Made by a program: the position numbers and the translations under genes. Shown here one piece after another: positions 24,215-37,812 of a DNA stretch of 64,000 nt (the first letter of the stretch is position 1; the number at the start of each line of letters is the position of its first letter). This DNA is from Dicaeum eximium (Eukaryota; Chordata; Aves; Passeriformes; Dicaeidae), in the NCBI GenBank assembly GCA_013396995.1, contig VWZP01010941.1, positions 2,908,808 through 2,972,807 of the forward strand, read 5' to 3'. The notes beneath the pieces are model-generated. The model had not been told where the DNA came from and made no database searches. It saw nothing but the letters and a program-made list of their open reading frames with translations.

Positions 24215-26653
24215 GCAAGTATTTTTAATAAAATTGTAGAGGTAGTTTTAGAAAATATCTAGCTAGACATCTGTGATATGTAGACATCATAAGGTTAGTC
24301 ATCCTTGATGAGCAAAAAGGTTCTATTATGTGGTTTTAGAATAAACTGAGTACATTAAAGATAAAAGTCTTATCGTGTCAAATTCAAAGGGGAAATCAGT
24401 GGGATTTATCATGATGATACATTATATGAACAATTCTTTTAGATGGGGTTTTCACTAAGACAGCAGGCTGGACCATGCAGATGTTTTAGTCCCTTGGAAA
24501 CTGTCCCATCTACATTTTGGAGGTAAACATTTAATTTGAAAACTTCTGTTTTCTCCAGAATTCAATTATTCTATTGTTGCTAAAGATTTTGAATTTAATT
24601 ACTATATGACCATAAACTTGACTGTACTTGCTTGCTCAGATCCCTAATCAAATAACACTACCAGAACTTATATTTAATTTAGCATGCACTGTTTCTTATT
24701 GAAGTTAATCCTTCTACACTTTGAAAAGCTGTTACTTCCACAGCCAGACATGCACAGAGAGGGCAGAAAGGAATGCTTATCATGAGGAGTGTTCATTCCA
24801 CAGAAACCATCATCAACTTTGATAAACAGATAAAACCTGGTAAAAGTTTGATTCCTATGACTGCTCAACTTTCTGAAATAAAAATATTAACTTCTATGAA
24901 ATGAAGCTTTGTAATGAGTGGAATAATGAAATTCTGTCCGGAGTTCTGAAGTTTTCATAATGAATGGGCATGCAGCTAAAGAGAATACCTTTTGCATTGT
25001 GTACTTTCCTATAATCAAACTTTCAATAAATCATGTAGCTCTTGAAACATAGAGCATATATCCATGGAAAAATTGAAAAATTAACACTTATTTAGTTTTA
25101 CTGAGAAAATCCTTAAGCCATTTTGCAGAGTGGTAAAGTCTTGGGTATTTTTTTTTTTCTGCTTGCCAATGAATAAATTAATAGTGGTTAATTTATATTA
25201 TACAACTTAAATATGTAAACTTTACAAAAATGGTAAGGTTAATGGTTCTTAGTCCAAGTTTAGGTATTTATTCAAAAGTCTGTCAAAAATTAGAAGGCTT
25301 ATGACCAGCTTCTCAACCCTTTTAAAGTAATGGGTCTCTATGGAAGTCAATGTCAATGGGCATTGGGGAAAATCTGGTTGCTAATAAATGGCTAGTTGAA
25401 GAATCTTTTTTTCAGCCAGCTGACACTCTTGTTCAGGAAATGAAGCAGGAAATATTTCATTAACAGTGAAAGAAAAAATGCCTAGTGAAAAACAAACAAG
25501 GCACAGTCAAAGATCAGACATGAAAAAGACAAAAACTGTCCGAGTTCCATTAAAAACAATCACCAGACAGCAGCTGAGGTTCAGGACCTTACTTCTTTAA
25601 TTAAAGTTGATTCCAAGATATAAAACAAGGACCACTACTAGGCTTTCTGTCTTATTGCATAGCTCTTACCTACACTACTTTAATCAACTGAGTTCAAACT
25701 GATCTTAATAAAAATAGATTAGCACTCATCAATATATGGAGAGAGCATAATATAAGAAAAACATATCCTTGAATCATAAAATTATTATAATTTATTATAT
25801 GCAGAGGGAATTTTCAATGAAGTTGAACCTTTCCTCAGCTCAGTGGCTGCAATGTGCCTGAGGCCTGTGGGCTGCCTGAACAAATTAATAAACTGGACTA
25901 TTTTTTTTTCAATGGACAAAGAGACATAAAGTCAATTTGTTCTGATTTGTTCAGGATAGATACCTAAGAATACAGAGTTGCACTATGCATGCTGAGGTGA
26001 TTGGACTGGAAATAATGAAAATACAATCTGGTCTCCTGGTTTTGTTTCTCATTAAAGTGTCTGTAATTAGAACCAGTGTGTTCATATGTTTTTTAAAGCA
26101 ATGGACAGGCCATTTTAATCTAGAAAAAATTCAGATAGTGTGTAGAGGAAAGCCAAGGTCAGTTTTTACTAAGGTTAATTGGGGTGTGCCAGGAAGAATG
26201 TCAGCTCAAGGGCTTTCCTAAATGCTGTGGACTTCTTTCAGAATATCTTCAGAACAATTACTTCTACATTCTTCATTTATTTTACTTGTTCCGTGCTTTG
26301 CCTGATGCACAAGGACAAAACCCCAATACGTGGAATCTGGTTTTGTGTTTAAGTTGATAACTGGTTTTTAGTAAGGCCACACAGCCTCTCTCACAGTCTG
26401 AGCTTGTAGAGACCCCAGACTGGACAATGTGGCAGCACTGCTTTGAACCTGGACAGAACATTGCTGCCATCTCCTCTCTACTGTTGCTTCATATCTCAGT
26501 GAGCAACTTATTCATTCAATTCAGAGAACTGTTTAAAGGCCACTGCTTAGGGACTAGAGAGTTCCTTTTTTTTACCAAAGCAAAAAAGTTAGATAACGTC
26601 TTAAACTGATAAAGAAAGAAATGAAACAATCTCTTCACCTCTGGTGAACAAGA

Positions 26654-26686
26654 TGATTTTCATCCCAATGGGTGATTTTCATCCCA
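26654..26686. repeat. Short tandem duplication, 19-bp period
   Basis: TGATTTTCATCCCA occurs at 26654-26667 and again, identical, at 26673-26686, separated by five bases. It looks like a replication-slippage or microhomology duplication. No function is suggested. Confidence 0.6.
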
Positions 26687-27795
26687 TCTCCTCATACATT
26701 TCATGCAGCACATACCATCAGTGCTCCCAATACAGGCAGTGAGTTTTCAGCTGGAAAAATTCTTGTCACAATTTATATGACTCAGATAGGAGGTAGACTT
26801 GGATAGAGCAGAGCAATCCAATTTGAGCCACAGGTAGCTGTAACTCTAGAAATGTGTGCTTTTTCATTAAAGGACCTTGAGGGTTTAAGTCATGTCTGAA
26901 CAGCTTAAGACTCACTGAGAGACAACCTGAGATAACAACAGAAACATTCTTTGGTCTACCATGATCTCTGATGCTAATGTGAAATAGATCACAGATTAAA
27001 GAGTAAACCTAAAAGAATTAATACATGGATGTGAGCTGATAAGCTTGAAAAATTTTTTTTTTTTCCTTTCTCCAATATTCTCACTTTAAAGATTTCAGAT
27101 GGGTTTCAGTCATTCTTCTTATTCTATGTTTACTAAAAAAGATATATAAGAAATGGAGTTATGACAAGTCTTTTAAAATTCAATTAATTTCTATTGTGAA
27201 ATCATCTTTCAATAAAGACAAGAAACTCCATTCCCAGGAATAAGACTATATTTTATCCCTACTTAGATATCAGATATTGCAGTCACAAATGTAGAGAACA
27301 TTTTTGCAGTCTCAATTTGGAAGTACGTTAATAAATCCGAAGAAAAAGATACTTTTTCTTCCTGTAGAGTAGCTTATTAACTTGCACTGTGAAATCTGAA
27401 ATGTGATTTAAATAATAAATTGTGGAGTCTAGTATCTGCCCAAGATAAAAATCTAAAAGATACCCATTCTCTCTCTTTTTACTTTTATACAGCAAGCTAA
27501 TGAGGCCAAAAAGCAAAGTAAGAATTGTATCTCCTGTTCAGACAGTCACAAGCTGTTTCTTTGTGCAAATATCACTGGGATGTATGCACATATTTATTTC
27601 CTTTATTTAGTTTCAACCCCCAAAACCATAAGGAAAAATATCAGATTATTAAGATCTCAGAAAAAAAGGGAAATCAGAACATTAAATAAAGAGGTATTTA
27701 AGATGTATTTTAGGATGAAACAAATGTTTACTATTCTCTTTTGAAGCAAGTGAATATGAGTGAGTTTCACTATGAATGAAACTATGCCAGGCCTC

Positions 27796-27818
27796 AAAGT
27801 AAAAGTAAAAGTAAAAGT
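27796..27818. repeat. (AAAAGT)n microsatellite, about 3.8 copies
   Basis: Three perfect 6-base AAAAGT units are preceded by an AAAGT remnant. On the minus strand it produces a TFTFTF run inside chance open frames. Confidence 0.8.
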
Positions 27819-30800
27819 ACACAAGGCTTGTTGTGCTGTATAGTGAGCTTTGTCCAAGCAAAGGTATGTAAACACTTTGAGACAAACCCCACCCTAATTT
27901 TAATGAAATTGTGTAGGAATAATTTAACTGACAATTTTCATCACTATGAAATATGGATATTCTTAAATTGCTTCTGGTTCCATTCTGTTTTAGGAGTGCA
28001 TGTTTGTATTTTCTACACAGATTCCCTGCTGCATCTCCCCCAAATGAATGTATTTCAGAGAGAGCTGTGTGCACGCATGGATTAGTGTGCACAGATGAAT
28101 TACTGATAATAAACGTTTGTTTGTTCAGAACTATCCAGATTCAAGCTTTGAGTCAAATCTGACACTCACTGGCACCTGCATATTAAAGCACATGGGGAGT
28201 GTTAGCACCCAGTTTGGCTCTAACTTTGCAAATGGCTCCTTCTATATATTTTTTCCTATGGATCAGCTTCCATGAACACACAATAATACAGAAGGGCAAT
28301 GATATTTCTCTGTTTCCAAAATACAACTGTATGCTTGCAGATTCTTAAAACAAAATGCAGGATAGATAATTTGCTTAGCTTTAGATGCTAATGTACAATA
28401 TATTTTCCCATCTCCTCCCATTTAGTGAAATTACTCCAGAAGAAAAATATCCCTTTTTATTGAAGTATACCAGATTAAAGTGAATTATTAAAATGCATAA
28501 AACAAGACAGTAATGTATAATGTGGTTTGTGACAAAATGTACTGTAACCTTAACTGTAATTATATCAAATATATTGATTTAAATTTCGTAATCAAATTGT
28601 GCAGGTAACGATCCATATCTTTGGTAATTGAGTTGTGTGTGCAAATGTAATTATAGTAATGGTATAAAAATTTGATGATGCCATCTAGATTAGATTGAAC
28701 TTTGTGTGTACTTTAAAGAATATTCAGGGATTCATGAAAAATCAGTTTATGTGGAACTATATCGTAACACAGGACTGATGCTTTCCTGAGAATGGAGTTA
28801 AATCCCTGTTAAAAGTGTGGCCCAAAATTTTCCAACCAGGAAAGCATCTTCAAGTTGTATTCTCTTGTTAAAATATAGGGGACAGCTGATGAAAACCTTT
28901 GTAGAAGACAGTAACTTTGTTTTGTGTGGAAGCAATTTTGGGTTTTCCTGAATAGATTTGTTTTGGTTAACAGCACTTTTTATAGATGTTAAGAGCTTCA
29001 GTGCTCAAAAGCATTCTGAATTTCTGAAATAACCACCATCAAGATTACACTTTGCAATGCAGAAGAGAGAGCTATTTGATAGCTCTCCACAATGCTGAAA
29101 TATTAAAGAAATAACCCCAAAACCCCACCCCTCAGCAGTTCTTTATATAGTTCCAAATGGTCAGTCATTGGAAATGAGATACATATCCTGGCTTTGAATT
29201 CTTCCTTTTGTTTTGTTTTCAGCTTATACAGACATTATTAATCTTAATGGCCTCGATATGTGTTTTTTAATAACAGATTTTGACTCAAAAGTTCAATTAA
29301 CTTTTTATGAGTTGATGTGAACTTTCGTTTACGTAATGGGAATATATTGGAGCCATAAAACAACAAATATTCTCTGCAACAATTTATCTCATCCAAAAAA
29401 CTGCTGTGATAAAATGTTCTGCACACAAATGTATATGTTGAATCCATAAGTAAATTAAAAAACATATGAAATTGGTGTTTTTCTTGCTTTTCTAAATCTG
29501 CATTATTCTCATATCAACATCCCATTTTCATTTGTTGCTGACAGAATCATATATCTAGCAGAATTTTAATTGCAGTATTACAAAGGCAAGTAAGACAAGA
29601 TTATCTCAGTACTTGAGGACACAGATGTAATGGAACCAGAAAGAACATAGGATTGTTTTGTTATTTATTGGGAGAAGATATATTGTGTGTAGGAGATGTA
29701 GGGGTACATCTTCTTTCCTTATCTCCTCTAGATGATCTCTGAAAAAAAGGATAAATAAAAAAAAATCAATAGAAAAGTCCTTGTTCTACAAAGATAAAAT
29801 GTTACTTATATGAGCAAGTCTAACAATGAAGAGAGCAATAAAAACCTTTGTCCAAACAGAGGTGAAGAATAGAAGGTGACAAGGAACCACATCTCATATT
29901 ATTAGTTTGCTCAAAACTGACTGTGTTTTATAGCAGCTTTTAAGTAATTTTTTTTTTTTCAGATTCTATTAATGTCACAGAAAAAACCCACTAATATTGA
30001 TTTCTGCTAATACAACATAAATGCTTCTCAGGTGCATTCAGGTCAGTGACTTGGGCAGGTGTGTTTTCTCGGGTACGAGTGTGCTTTGCACAAATCTAGC
30101 TCTGGAAGGAGGGGTAGACCCTGTCAGAGTTATGGCCAGTCTCTTCCACAACTTTGGACCAAAATTGCCCCTGAGTCAGAGGACCTGTGCTGGGCACAGA
30201 ATATTCCCCAGTCATATGCAAATCATGTAATTAGTATTCATATTGTAGTTTGTCTTAAAAACAAAACAAAACAAAAAAATTAAGAAAAGTGATTAGTCCA
30301 GTTGATGATAACACTTTTTACTTCAAAACTTGTGAGAGTTCCCAGCTACCATCCACCTAAATTCTGATTCTGAACATCTAAGTTCATGGGACGTATTTTG
30401 GCTAAGAGAAATATGAATCACTAAAAGTTTGGGTTGCCTGAGTCTTATCAAAGCTGTGATTGCCCTGAGCCCAGCACCTGCAGGGAGAAGGGACTGATTC
30501 ACCTGGTAATTATGCACATGTCAGAAGCTTAATCATGTCGCTTGAAAAGTACTGTAAAACAGAACCAAGAAATATGTGCTTGTTAGACACAGTTCTTAAA
30601 AATCCCACCTAAAAAGAAAAAAAATAGGACTGATTAACAGTTTTTCCATGTGCTCAGAAAGTCTACAGAACAGCCATATTTCTAAGTATTTGAGATAAAA
30701 AGCGAGTAATTAGAAATGGTCTTAGATTTGAAGGGGAACAGAAAGCAAGATTATTTTTTCAACCCATTTGTAATTAGGGTTGTGAGCTCATATGTAGCCA

Positions 30801-33800
30801 CTCCTACACTTTCCAGTACATTGAAATCTTGGACATTTTTACAAAGGTCAAGGAGTTATACAATGACATGGTAATAAACAAGAAGAAATAATTAAGAGTA
30901 ATTTAATTTTTGATGCGCTTATGAACAAAATATATTTTTACCTTAGATATTTCTCAAATGCTATACCTATTTATATGCTAATAAAACAGGTACATCATGA
31001 TTACATCCCACTTTTTTTAAAATCTAGTTTAATCCTAAGAATAAATAAAATTATCAATTAAAATGTATAAGCAGTATTAGAAATTCAGCAGGAAAGATAA
31101 GATTCAGATAATCTTATTCTGATTGTCAAAATAATCTTGTATTAAACTGATTTTTCAGTAAAATGAGTGCATTTGACCAGAATTTTTTTAAACTTAATAC
31201 CAGTTCACTTCATTTTTTCTACCTCTGTAATTCAGCAGTTGTCAGAGGCATAATGTGTTCTTCTTGTGACATAATTCGTTTGAATTTATTCATTTCTCTT
31301 TATTGATCTACTTATGAGTCTCAATAATGTAGAATTATCAGAATTTCTTTGTGAAGTAATAAGTGGAGTGCTTTTGTAGGAAAGCATTTATTTTGTGAGC
31401 CAGATGCAGAAACACTAAGAATATCACTAATTGAGACTTAAAGGTATCAGAGAAAAGAATTATGAAAGGAAGAAAGCTGGCCCAAAGTGTTCAGAGCGAA
31501 AAAAGGAAATTTAAATGTGAAAATGTCTATGTACAATATTGATCTACTCTTTATTGAGTACATTTTTTTGTGCAACACAATTGTGTGAGTCAAACTAGTT
31601 TTCTGTAGCTTATCCTAGAAAGAAAAGCTTTCTTTTAGGAATAAAACTGTAGCCCTCAATTTCTTCATTCAAAAGCTTTCTGAATGAAATTCAAGATTAC
31701 CTTTTTTTTTCTGAAGCAGTTAAATGATTTAGCTGTTCACAGTGTAGTTGTCTCCTAATCATACTTTAGATAAAAGAATATTTTAATGGTCTTGCATACA
31801 GCAAGCAAATAAAAACAGACAAAATTATCTGAAAGTTCTTGCTGATCTTTCAGTTTCACGAGCTATTCTACAGCAAGCTAAAATGGAAGTTATGAATACT
31901 TTTGTTTCTGAGAGATATTTAACTTCCACAGTATAAAGCTCTTACTACCCCATTCAGTAGAAATAATCTGCTGCTTTGCACACCTCCTAGGCATAAAGCT
32001 GCTGAAGAAGCTATTTAAAATACTGTAATCAGCCACCAGACCCGATTTCTAAAATCCACAGGTGTCTTTCTCACATGTGCTTCCTGCTTTTTGAAAGATT
32101 AATCTAAATTACCTAAACAATTGAGTGGATATGTGCACTTACCCATATTCAGCGGCACTCATTTGTTTCTAACTTTGATCTCAGCACTCCCAGTTCAGTA
32201 AAATACATAATCACATAAGTGGTCATCAACACAGGGAACTAATACACAAAAAACATAGATGTGCTGCATAAGCACCTGAAGTGTATGGACATGAGAGCAC
32301 TTAGGTACTGGAAGACACTCCTGATTTGAGCTTTTGGGCTCTGAATCAAGAATCTGGAAGGCAGAAGAAAGATTAATTCACATTGTGTGCTTTGTGTTTA
32401 GGGCTGTCGCTATGGATTCAAATGAGAAAAATGTTCTGTTGCCTTATACACGTTCGTAAACATTTTTACAGCTCACAGAGTGTGATTGCAAATGAAATAT
32501 TAACACCCTAAGAGAGACTGGAAACAGCTGAGGGTCATTACAGGGCTGGCAACAAAAATTATCTAACGCACTTTCTAGAAATAGTGAGAGAAGATAAACC
32601 TGGGATATGAATATCAAGTTGTTAATTGTTCATAGCCATGCACGTGTTTACAGAGTCCTGGGAAACAAGCAGAGGGTAACAGAAACTTGCAAAACCATTG
32701 TCTTGATAATAAATACATATTCTCACAATCAAAATTTGTATTTTCGGAAGTAAACAGCAACATGCACAGTGATACAAGGTTACTGTTTAGAATAATTGTG
32801 GGGGTTACTCTCATTTATATCCCTGACTTTCATCTACCAGTAAAAAACCAGTCAGGTTTTTAGTACTTTTAGTCAAGTTCCTAATTGAGTTTGAGCTGCT
32901 GCCACTGGAGTCACTCTAAGTGCATGACTAATGGGAGTTCCCTGATAATTAGAGGTGATAGCTACCATAAATGTGTTGAAATTACAAGAATGGAAATGGA
33001 AGCTTGTATTTTCAATATTGTTCCCCAAAGCATACGTTCCAAAAAAATTAGATTTTCTCACAATTCAGGAAATTCTTCCTATTATTAATCTGAATCCTCA
33101 CATGTTCAGCCCAATTTCTACATGAATCTTCATGTCCACAAATCTTAGTAATTGACAGAGTAAATTCACAGTACAGAACAGCATCCCAGTCATCCTTCTA
33201 GAGCTTAAAGGATGAAGGGTTTCAGTTTACTTTGGTGTTTTTCTGAGAGAATGCTTTGGGATAACAACACACCGATAAAGATAAGAAGCTGGGAGATAAT
33301 ATCCCATTTTGCTATATATCTAATTACTATTAGCACAGCATAAAAAAAAGTAATTGTTATGATAAAGAACATACATTAAAAGAGATAGAAAAGTGATCAT
33401 ATAATCAAATAAAATTACCAGGTTTACCTATCCAAAAATTTGGCCCAAAATAATAAATAACCACAACCTCTTCCAGGAGGCTTAAGATGAAAATCTATTA
33501 ATAGAAATTTCAGATTTCAAATACCTTCAGAAATCTGTTATTGCTTGGGTTGATGGTTCTGGATAGTTTTTTTTTTTTAATTACCTGAAAATATGGCTGA
33601 GAATTTGGGTGGATGGAATCCTCCCACATACTTTCCAGAGGAGTATTTGCTTTACTTCTCCTTTTGCAATGCTTTCTCAGGATGAAAGGCATAAATACCA
33701 TATGTACTTATTTATGCCATTATTCCCATGATGAGATCCTGTGGATGAGAGCTGTACAGGATGAGCAGCTCAGAAATTGGCTCTTCTACCAAGAAGCATG

Positions 33801-33928
33801 GGATGTGAAGCACAAATCTGAACTTCTCATTACACATAACTCAGTGATTTTTTTTTTCTTAATTGTAAGGCTCTCCACCTTCAAACTGACATGTGGACAT
33901 TTTAGCCTGTGCTTAGGACTGAAGTAAG

Positions 33929-33956
33929 GAAAAAAAAAACCAAAAAACAAAAGCCA
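33929..33956. repeat. A/C-only low-complexity tract
   Basis: An A-run passes into AACCAAAAAAC units with almost no G or T. Its composition is like that of 2380-2418 and 41442-41515. Confidence 0.6.
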
Positions 33957-35507
33957 AAATTGATTACAGTTTCAATCAGAATAAATAAAGAAATTATTAT
34001 TGTTTAGTTTGATATTGCTGAAAAATAAAAATTGCGCATTTTAACAGCATAATTGTCTTTTAAAATATGTTAGCTTTTAAAAACATAGAAAGTCTAATGG
34101 ATGAAAATAGAAATTGAAAAATGAATCTTCTCTAATAACATTTTTGAAATAGCTAGATAAGTAAAACACAATTTTGCTATGGAAATGGAATTACTGCTGT
34201 AGCGACTCCATCATTTCAGCAAAATCTTACCAATAAGTTACCATAGAGTTTGATTCACTGCTAAGTATTTTGAAGCTTTTCTAGAATGAAAGGCTGAGAC
34301 AGCTGTAAAAATTGGGTCCCCACCATTCCAGCTGATTCAGCAAGGAATTAGCCATGCTCAGGAAGTGCTTTAAAAGATACTCTATTCTGAGGCATCAAAC
34401 CATGGAAATATGTGGAGCTACTATAATTGAGCAGCGCTGAACACATGTCCACATATTAAATACTCTGATTTAAACAGTAGCACAAAATCCCTGCCTCACA
34501 CTGGAGGCTCTCTGGACAGCATTCCTATTCTCTTAAACGTATACGTCTTCACAGAGCAGTTGGAAGAAAGGATAAGGCCATGGTTTGGAATCTTTATGTC
34601 CAATCTTTCAGAACAGCATTTCCTCTTGCTTTTGGAACACACACAAAGGGTATTTTCTGGCCATGCAACAGCACAAAGAGTGGATGACCCTTCTCCAGGA
34701 TGCTTGTAGAGAAATTGCCGGTCTCACATTCTTTCAACTCCTCTTGAAGTGCTTAACCTTCTCCTCGCAGTTTGGCTCCAACATGCAATTATATACAATT
34801 ACCAGCACTTTGATTGTAGTGTCGTCAATTACATCAAGGAAAAAGTTCTAACCTTTATCATTCTGGGGAATAAAACTCGAAAATTTGAATGATGAATGGA
34901 AAACAAATGAAAAGGCATTAAGTGTTATTAAATTTGTTATTGATTACTCAGCTTCAGGAATTATGTAGGTTTGAATTCATGCTTTTTAACACTCAGAAAG
35001 GTAATAGATAATAGATCTTCAGTCAAGTCATTGCAGTTAATACTACCTTATTACCCTGCTGCTCAATACAGCAACAAAAAACAGCTTTAAAACCCTTGGG
35101 GCACTGTCCTAGAGTCTAGAAATTCTAGTCTCTACTCTCCTACTCTATATTATAAATTTAGAAGAAGGAGAGTTATATTATTCTGATCAGCTCTACTGTA
35201 GTCTTCATACTTTCAGAACTGTCAGAATGTTTCAACATCTGCTGTGCAAAAAGGCAGTGAATGTGTAATCCAATTTTAATACACATTTTTTTCATCACCA
35301 GGTTAGTGCTTATGATTCAATTATCCCCTCAGTGCAGGTCCTGCAGCTAAGTTCTAGCCTGGATGTTTGAAGGCAGGACAATCAAGCTTTCCACAATGGA
35401 ACTGCACAACCTGCACTCTCATTTCCATGAACTGAGATCTACTTACACTTTTCCATAACTGGCCTGTAAAACTGGTGTGCTTTATGAAGTCCTCAAGAAG
35501 TTTTCCA

Positions 35508-35544
35508 CTTAGGAAGTTCACTTAAGAAGTTCACTTAGTGAACT
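35508..35544. repeat. 13-bp tandem duplication plus small hairpin
   Basis: CTTAGGAAGTTCA (35508-35520) is followed directly by CTTAAGAAGTTCA (35521-35533) and a partial third unit. The second unit also forms AGTTCAC / GTGAACT arms (35528-35534 and 35538-35544) around a 3-base loop. Confidence 0.6.
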
Positions 35545-37734
35545 CCCCCTGAGGAGACCAAAGTACTTTTTTCCTAAATGGACCTTATATACAAAGATGC
35601 CAAGATTCATGAGTTTAGCTTAAGTAAACATTGCTGCAATTTGGTTTAAGGAATGAGGAAATCTGAAATCATTAGGTTGTGTCACAATTGCAGCTAGATA
35701 TGTCTAAGGTCCAGTTCAACTGGACAATTTTTGAACATTTTTCTTTTTCTTGTTTTAGTTGTTCTTAGGAAGTACAGTAATGCCTTTTTAAGTGGTTTTT
35801 AAATCCATACTTTTTGAATCAAAGCTTTCACACATGCTAGGACTCCTTCCTAATTCACAGTGTCTTTCAGTTATGAAGTTGAAGAGTATCTGATTTTTCA
35901 TCGTGTATTTGCTCATATTTCCTCTTTCTGCATCATTGTTGATAATGATTCTTTTCCTTTTTACTTCCTTAATTTGGAATGGATGTCTGCTATTGAAGAA
36001 TTGTGTTTTTAATGTAATATTTTATTAAGCAAAAATCTATACTGGGCTTAGTTGGAATAAGATTAGACAAGAAAGTGAATTTTATTATTTCTATTTTTCC
36101 ATCTCCTTCTCTCCATTTTCATCTTCCATGAGAGATCCTAAAGCAGAGCTATACAAAGAGCATATTTGGCATACACATAATTCAAGCAATGAATCGCAAT
36201 ACCTTGAACTTGGATCTGCACATATACACACAAATTTGGTAGAGGAAAAATAAGACTTTGCTCCACCATGATGTTCTCATCCAAGCATAGGTGTCATCCT
36301 GTTTTTCCTATAGCTTGTTAAAACACACTATTCAAACTATGCAAAGGAGTAAAATTAGATGAAAATCTGATCTTTTTCAACAGTGTAAAACACTAGATAC
36401 TCAACTGTCTGAAGAATCAATGCCTTTTAGTTATTTTCTCTGAGCTACCACTTTACAGTAAAACTTTGTCTACTGAAGTCAGCAGAATTATTTTCAATGT
36501 ACACAATGTGAGGGAAAGACAAGGCCTTTACTTGCAGATTCCCCATCCAGCAGTTTGTTAGTCTCTCATATTCACATGCGTATGTACACACACAGATATT
36601 GATATGAGCATGTGAAAAGTCCATTTTACTTTTTCCAGGTTCTACTTATACAGATGTTAATTTGCATATTTGGAAAAGGTGGCTTTCATCCTGGAGAAGT
36701 GGGGAGAAAAATCACAAAACACATCTCATTTTATCATGCATAAAGCCTTTACATGTTTTTATTCTACAGCTGAAATAAGAGGGGGGTGGGAAATCCCTTT
36801 CTCATCTGTCTCTGACTTCAGTCACACAACAGTTCACAAAATAAATGTTATTCCTTCATGTCAGCAGGCTGTGAAAGCAAGGCTTGAAATGGCTGCCTGA
36901 TTACAACCTTAACACCAACACCTCCTTAATCAACACTCCTTAACTCCCTCCAAATAAGCTCTCTATGATGTTATGATTTATTATATTGGCTATGGCTTTT
37001 TTCCATTTTCCTTTTTAGGATCTTGTAGAAAGTTGTAATTTAGTTCCTCCCCACCCCCTGCTTCCCCTTAGCGAAGTGGCTGCCTTTGATTAGATTTGCT
37101 AGGATTTAGTTCAGAGAGAATTTATTTTTATTAAACTTTAGAAAAGGGGAAAAAAAAGAAAAAAGAAGTGTGAGTCTAAAAGAATAGGCATTAATAGGTT
37201 CACTGCCAAAATAAACGAAAACAAAATCCACAGTATTAGATCTTTGATGTAATTTCCTTTAATATTTTACTTACTACATAAAAGATTGCAGAATTTTCTG
37301 CTCTCCTAGTATCTAAATTTACTTTTTGAGGAAAACCTTGAATCAAAAAGATAAGACTTTATAGATTTTTGAAGCAGAAGAGGCAATTTATTCTCTACAG
37401 TACTTTCCAGAATGAACAACTATTTCTCAAGAGTTTTCAACCAATTATAAAATGAAACATGCCTTCTTATTTTGAACAATATATTCTTCCTATGTGGAAC
37501 AGATTACTAAAGGACATGTGTCTATTAATAACTATCAGAGCCCAAGAAGAGCTGCACTACATCAAAATACTATTTTAGAAATAAGAACATAGTCAGAATG
37601 TATTCCAGGCAATTACAGTCTTCTGCAATACAATATTAGCTGTAACCTTGATCCCTAACCCTGTCCTATAAAATGTTTACCTGTTGGGCATATTATCATC
37701 TATCATTTTACATTGTGATTTTTTTCCCCCTCAG

Positions 37735-37812
37735 ATTCTATTTCATTTATTGTTTTGATGCATTTGAAACAGATACACAGTCAGACAGACCAATTATCTT
37801 ACTCCTTGCCTG
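37735..37812 (+). CDS. Candidate short coding exon B (unidentified)
   Basis: A strong acceptor (T-run, CCCCC, TCAG ending at 37734) precedes 78 bases that stay open in one frame: one leading base, 25 codons and two trailing bases before a good donor (CTG|GTAAGG). The peptide includes FDAFETDTQSDRPIILLLA; the next codon would start TG. Both ends are phase 2, and the leading base completes the codon left open by candidate exon A (AG+A). The hydrophobic PIILLLA followed by a possible W loosely recalls the first strand of TMEM53/DUF829-type alpha/beta hydrolases, but this is a faint impression and not an identification. No convincing following exon was found in the remaining 26 kb. Chance remains a serious alternative. 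Confidence 0.25.

Larger units (their letters stand above)
24215..37734. other. Unique AT-rich non-coding sequence (possible intron)
   Basis: No gene or interspersed repeat is recognised in these 13.5 kb apart from low-complexity tracts (T-runs near 25147, 27052, 29947 and 33572; an AAAAC-rich tract at about 30259-30280; an A/C tract at 33929-33956) and short tandem duplications entered separately. The stretches 28540-28690 and 32380-32640 look complex, with clustered TAAT and ATTA cores, and are candidate conserved non-coding elements. If exons A and B are real, this whole span is their intron. Confidence 0.5.
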
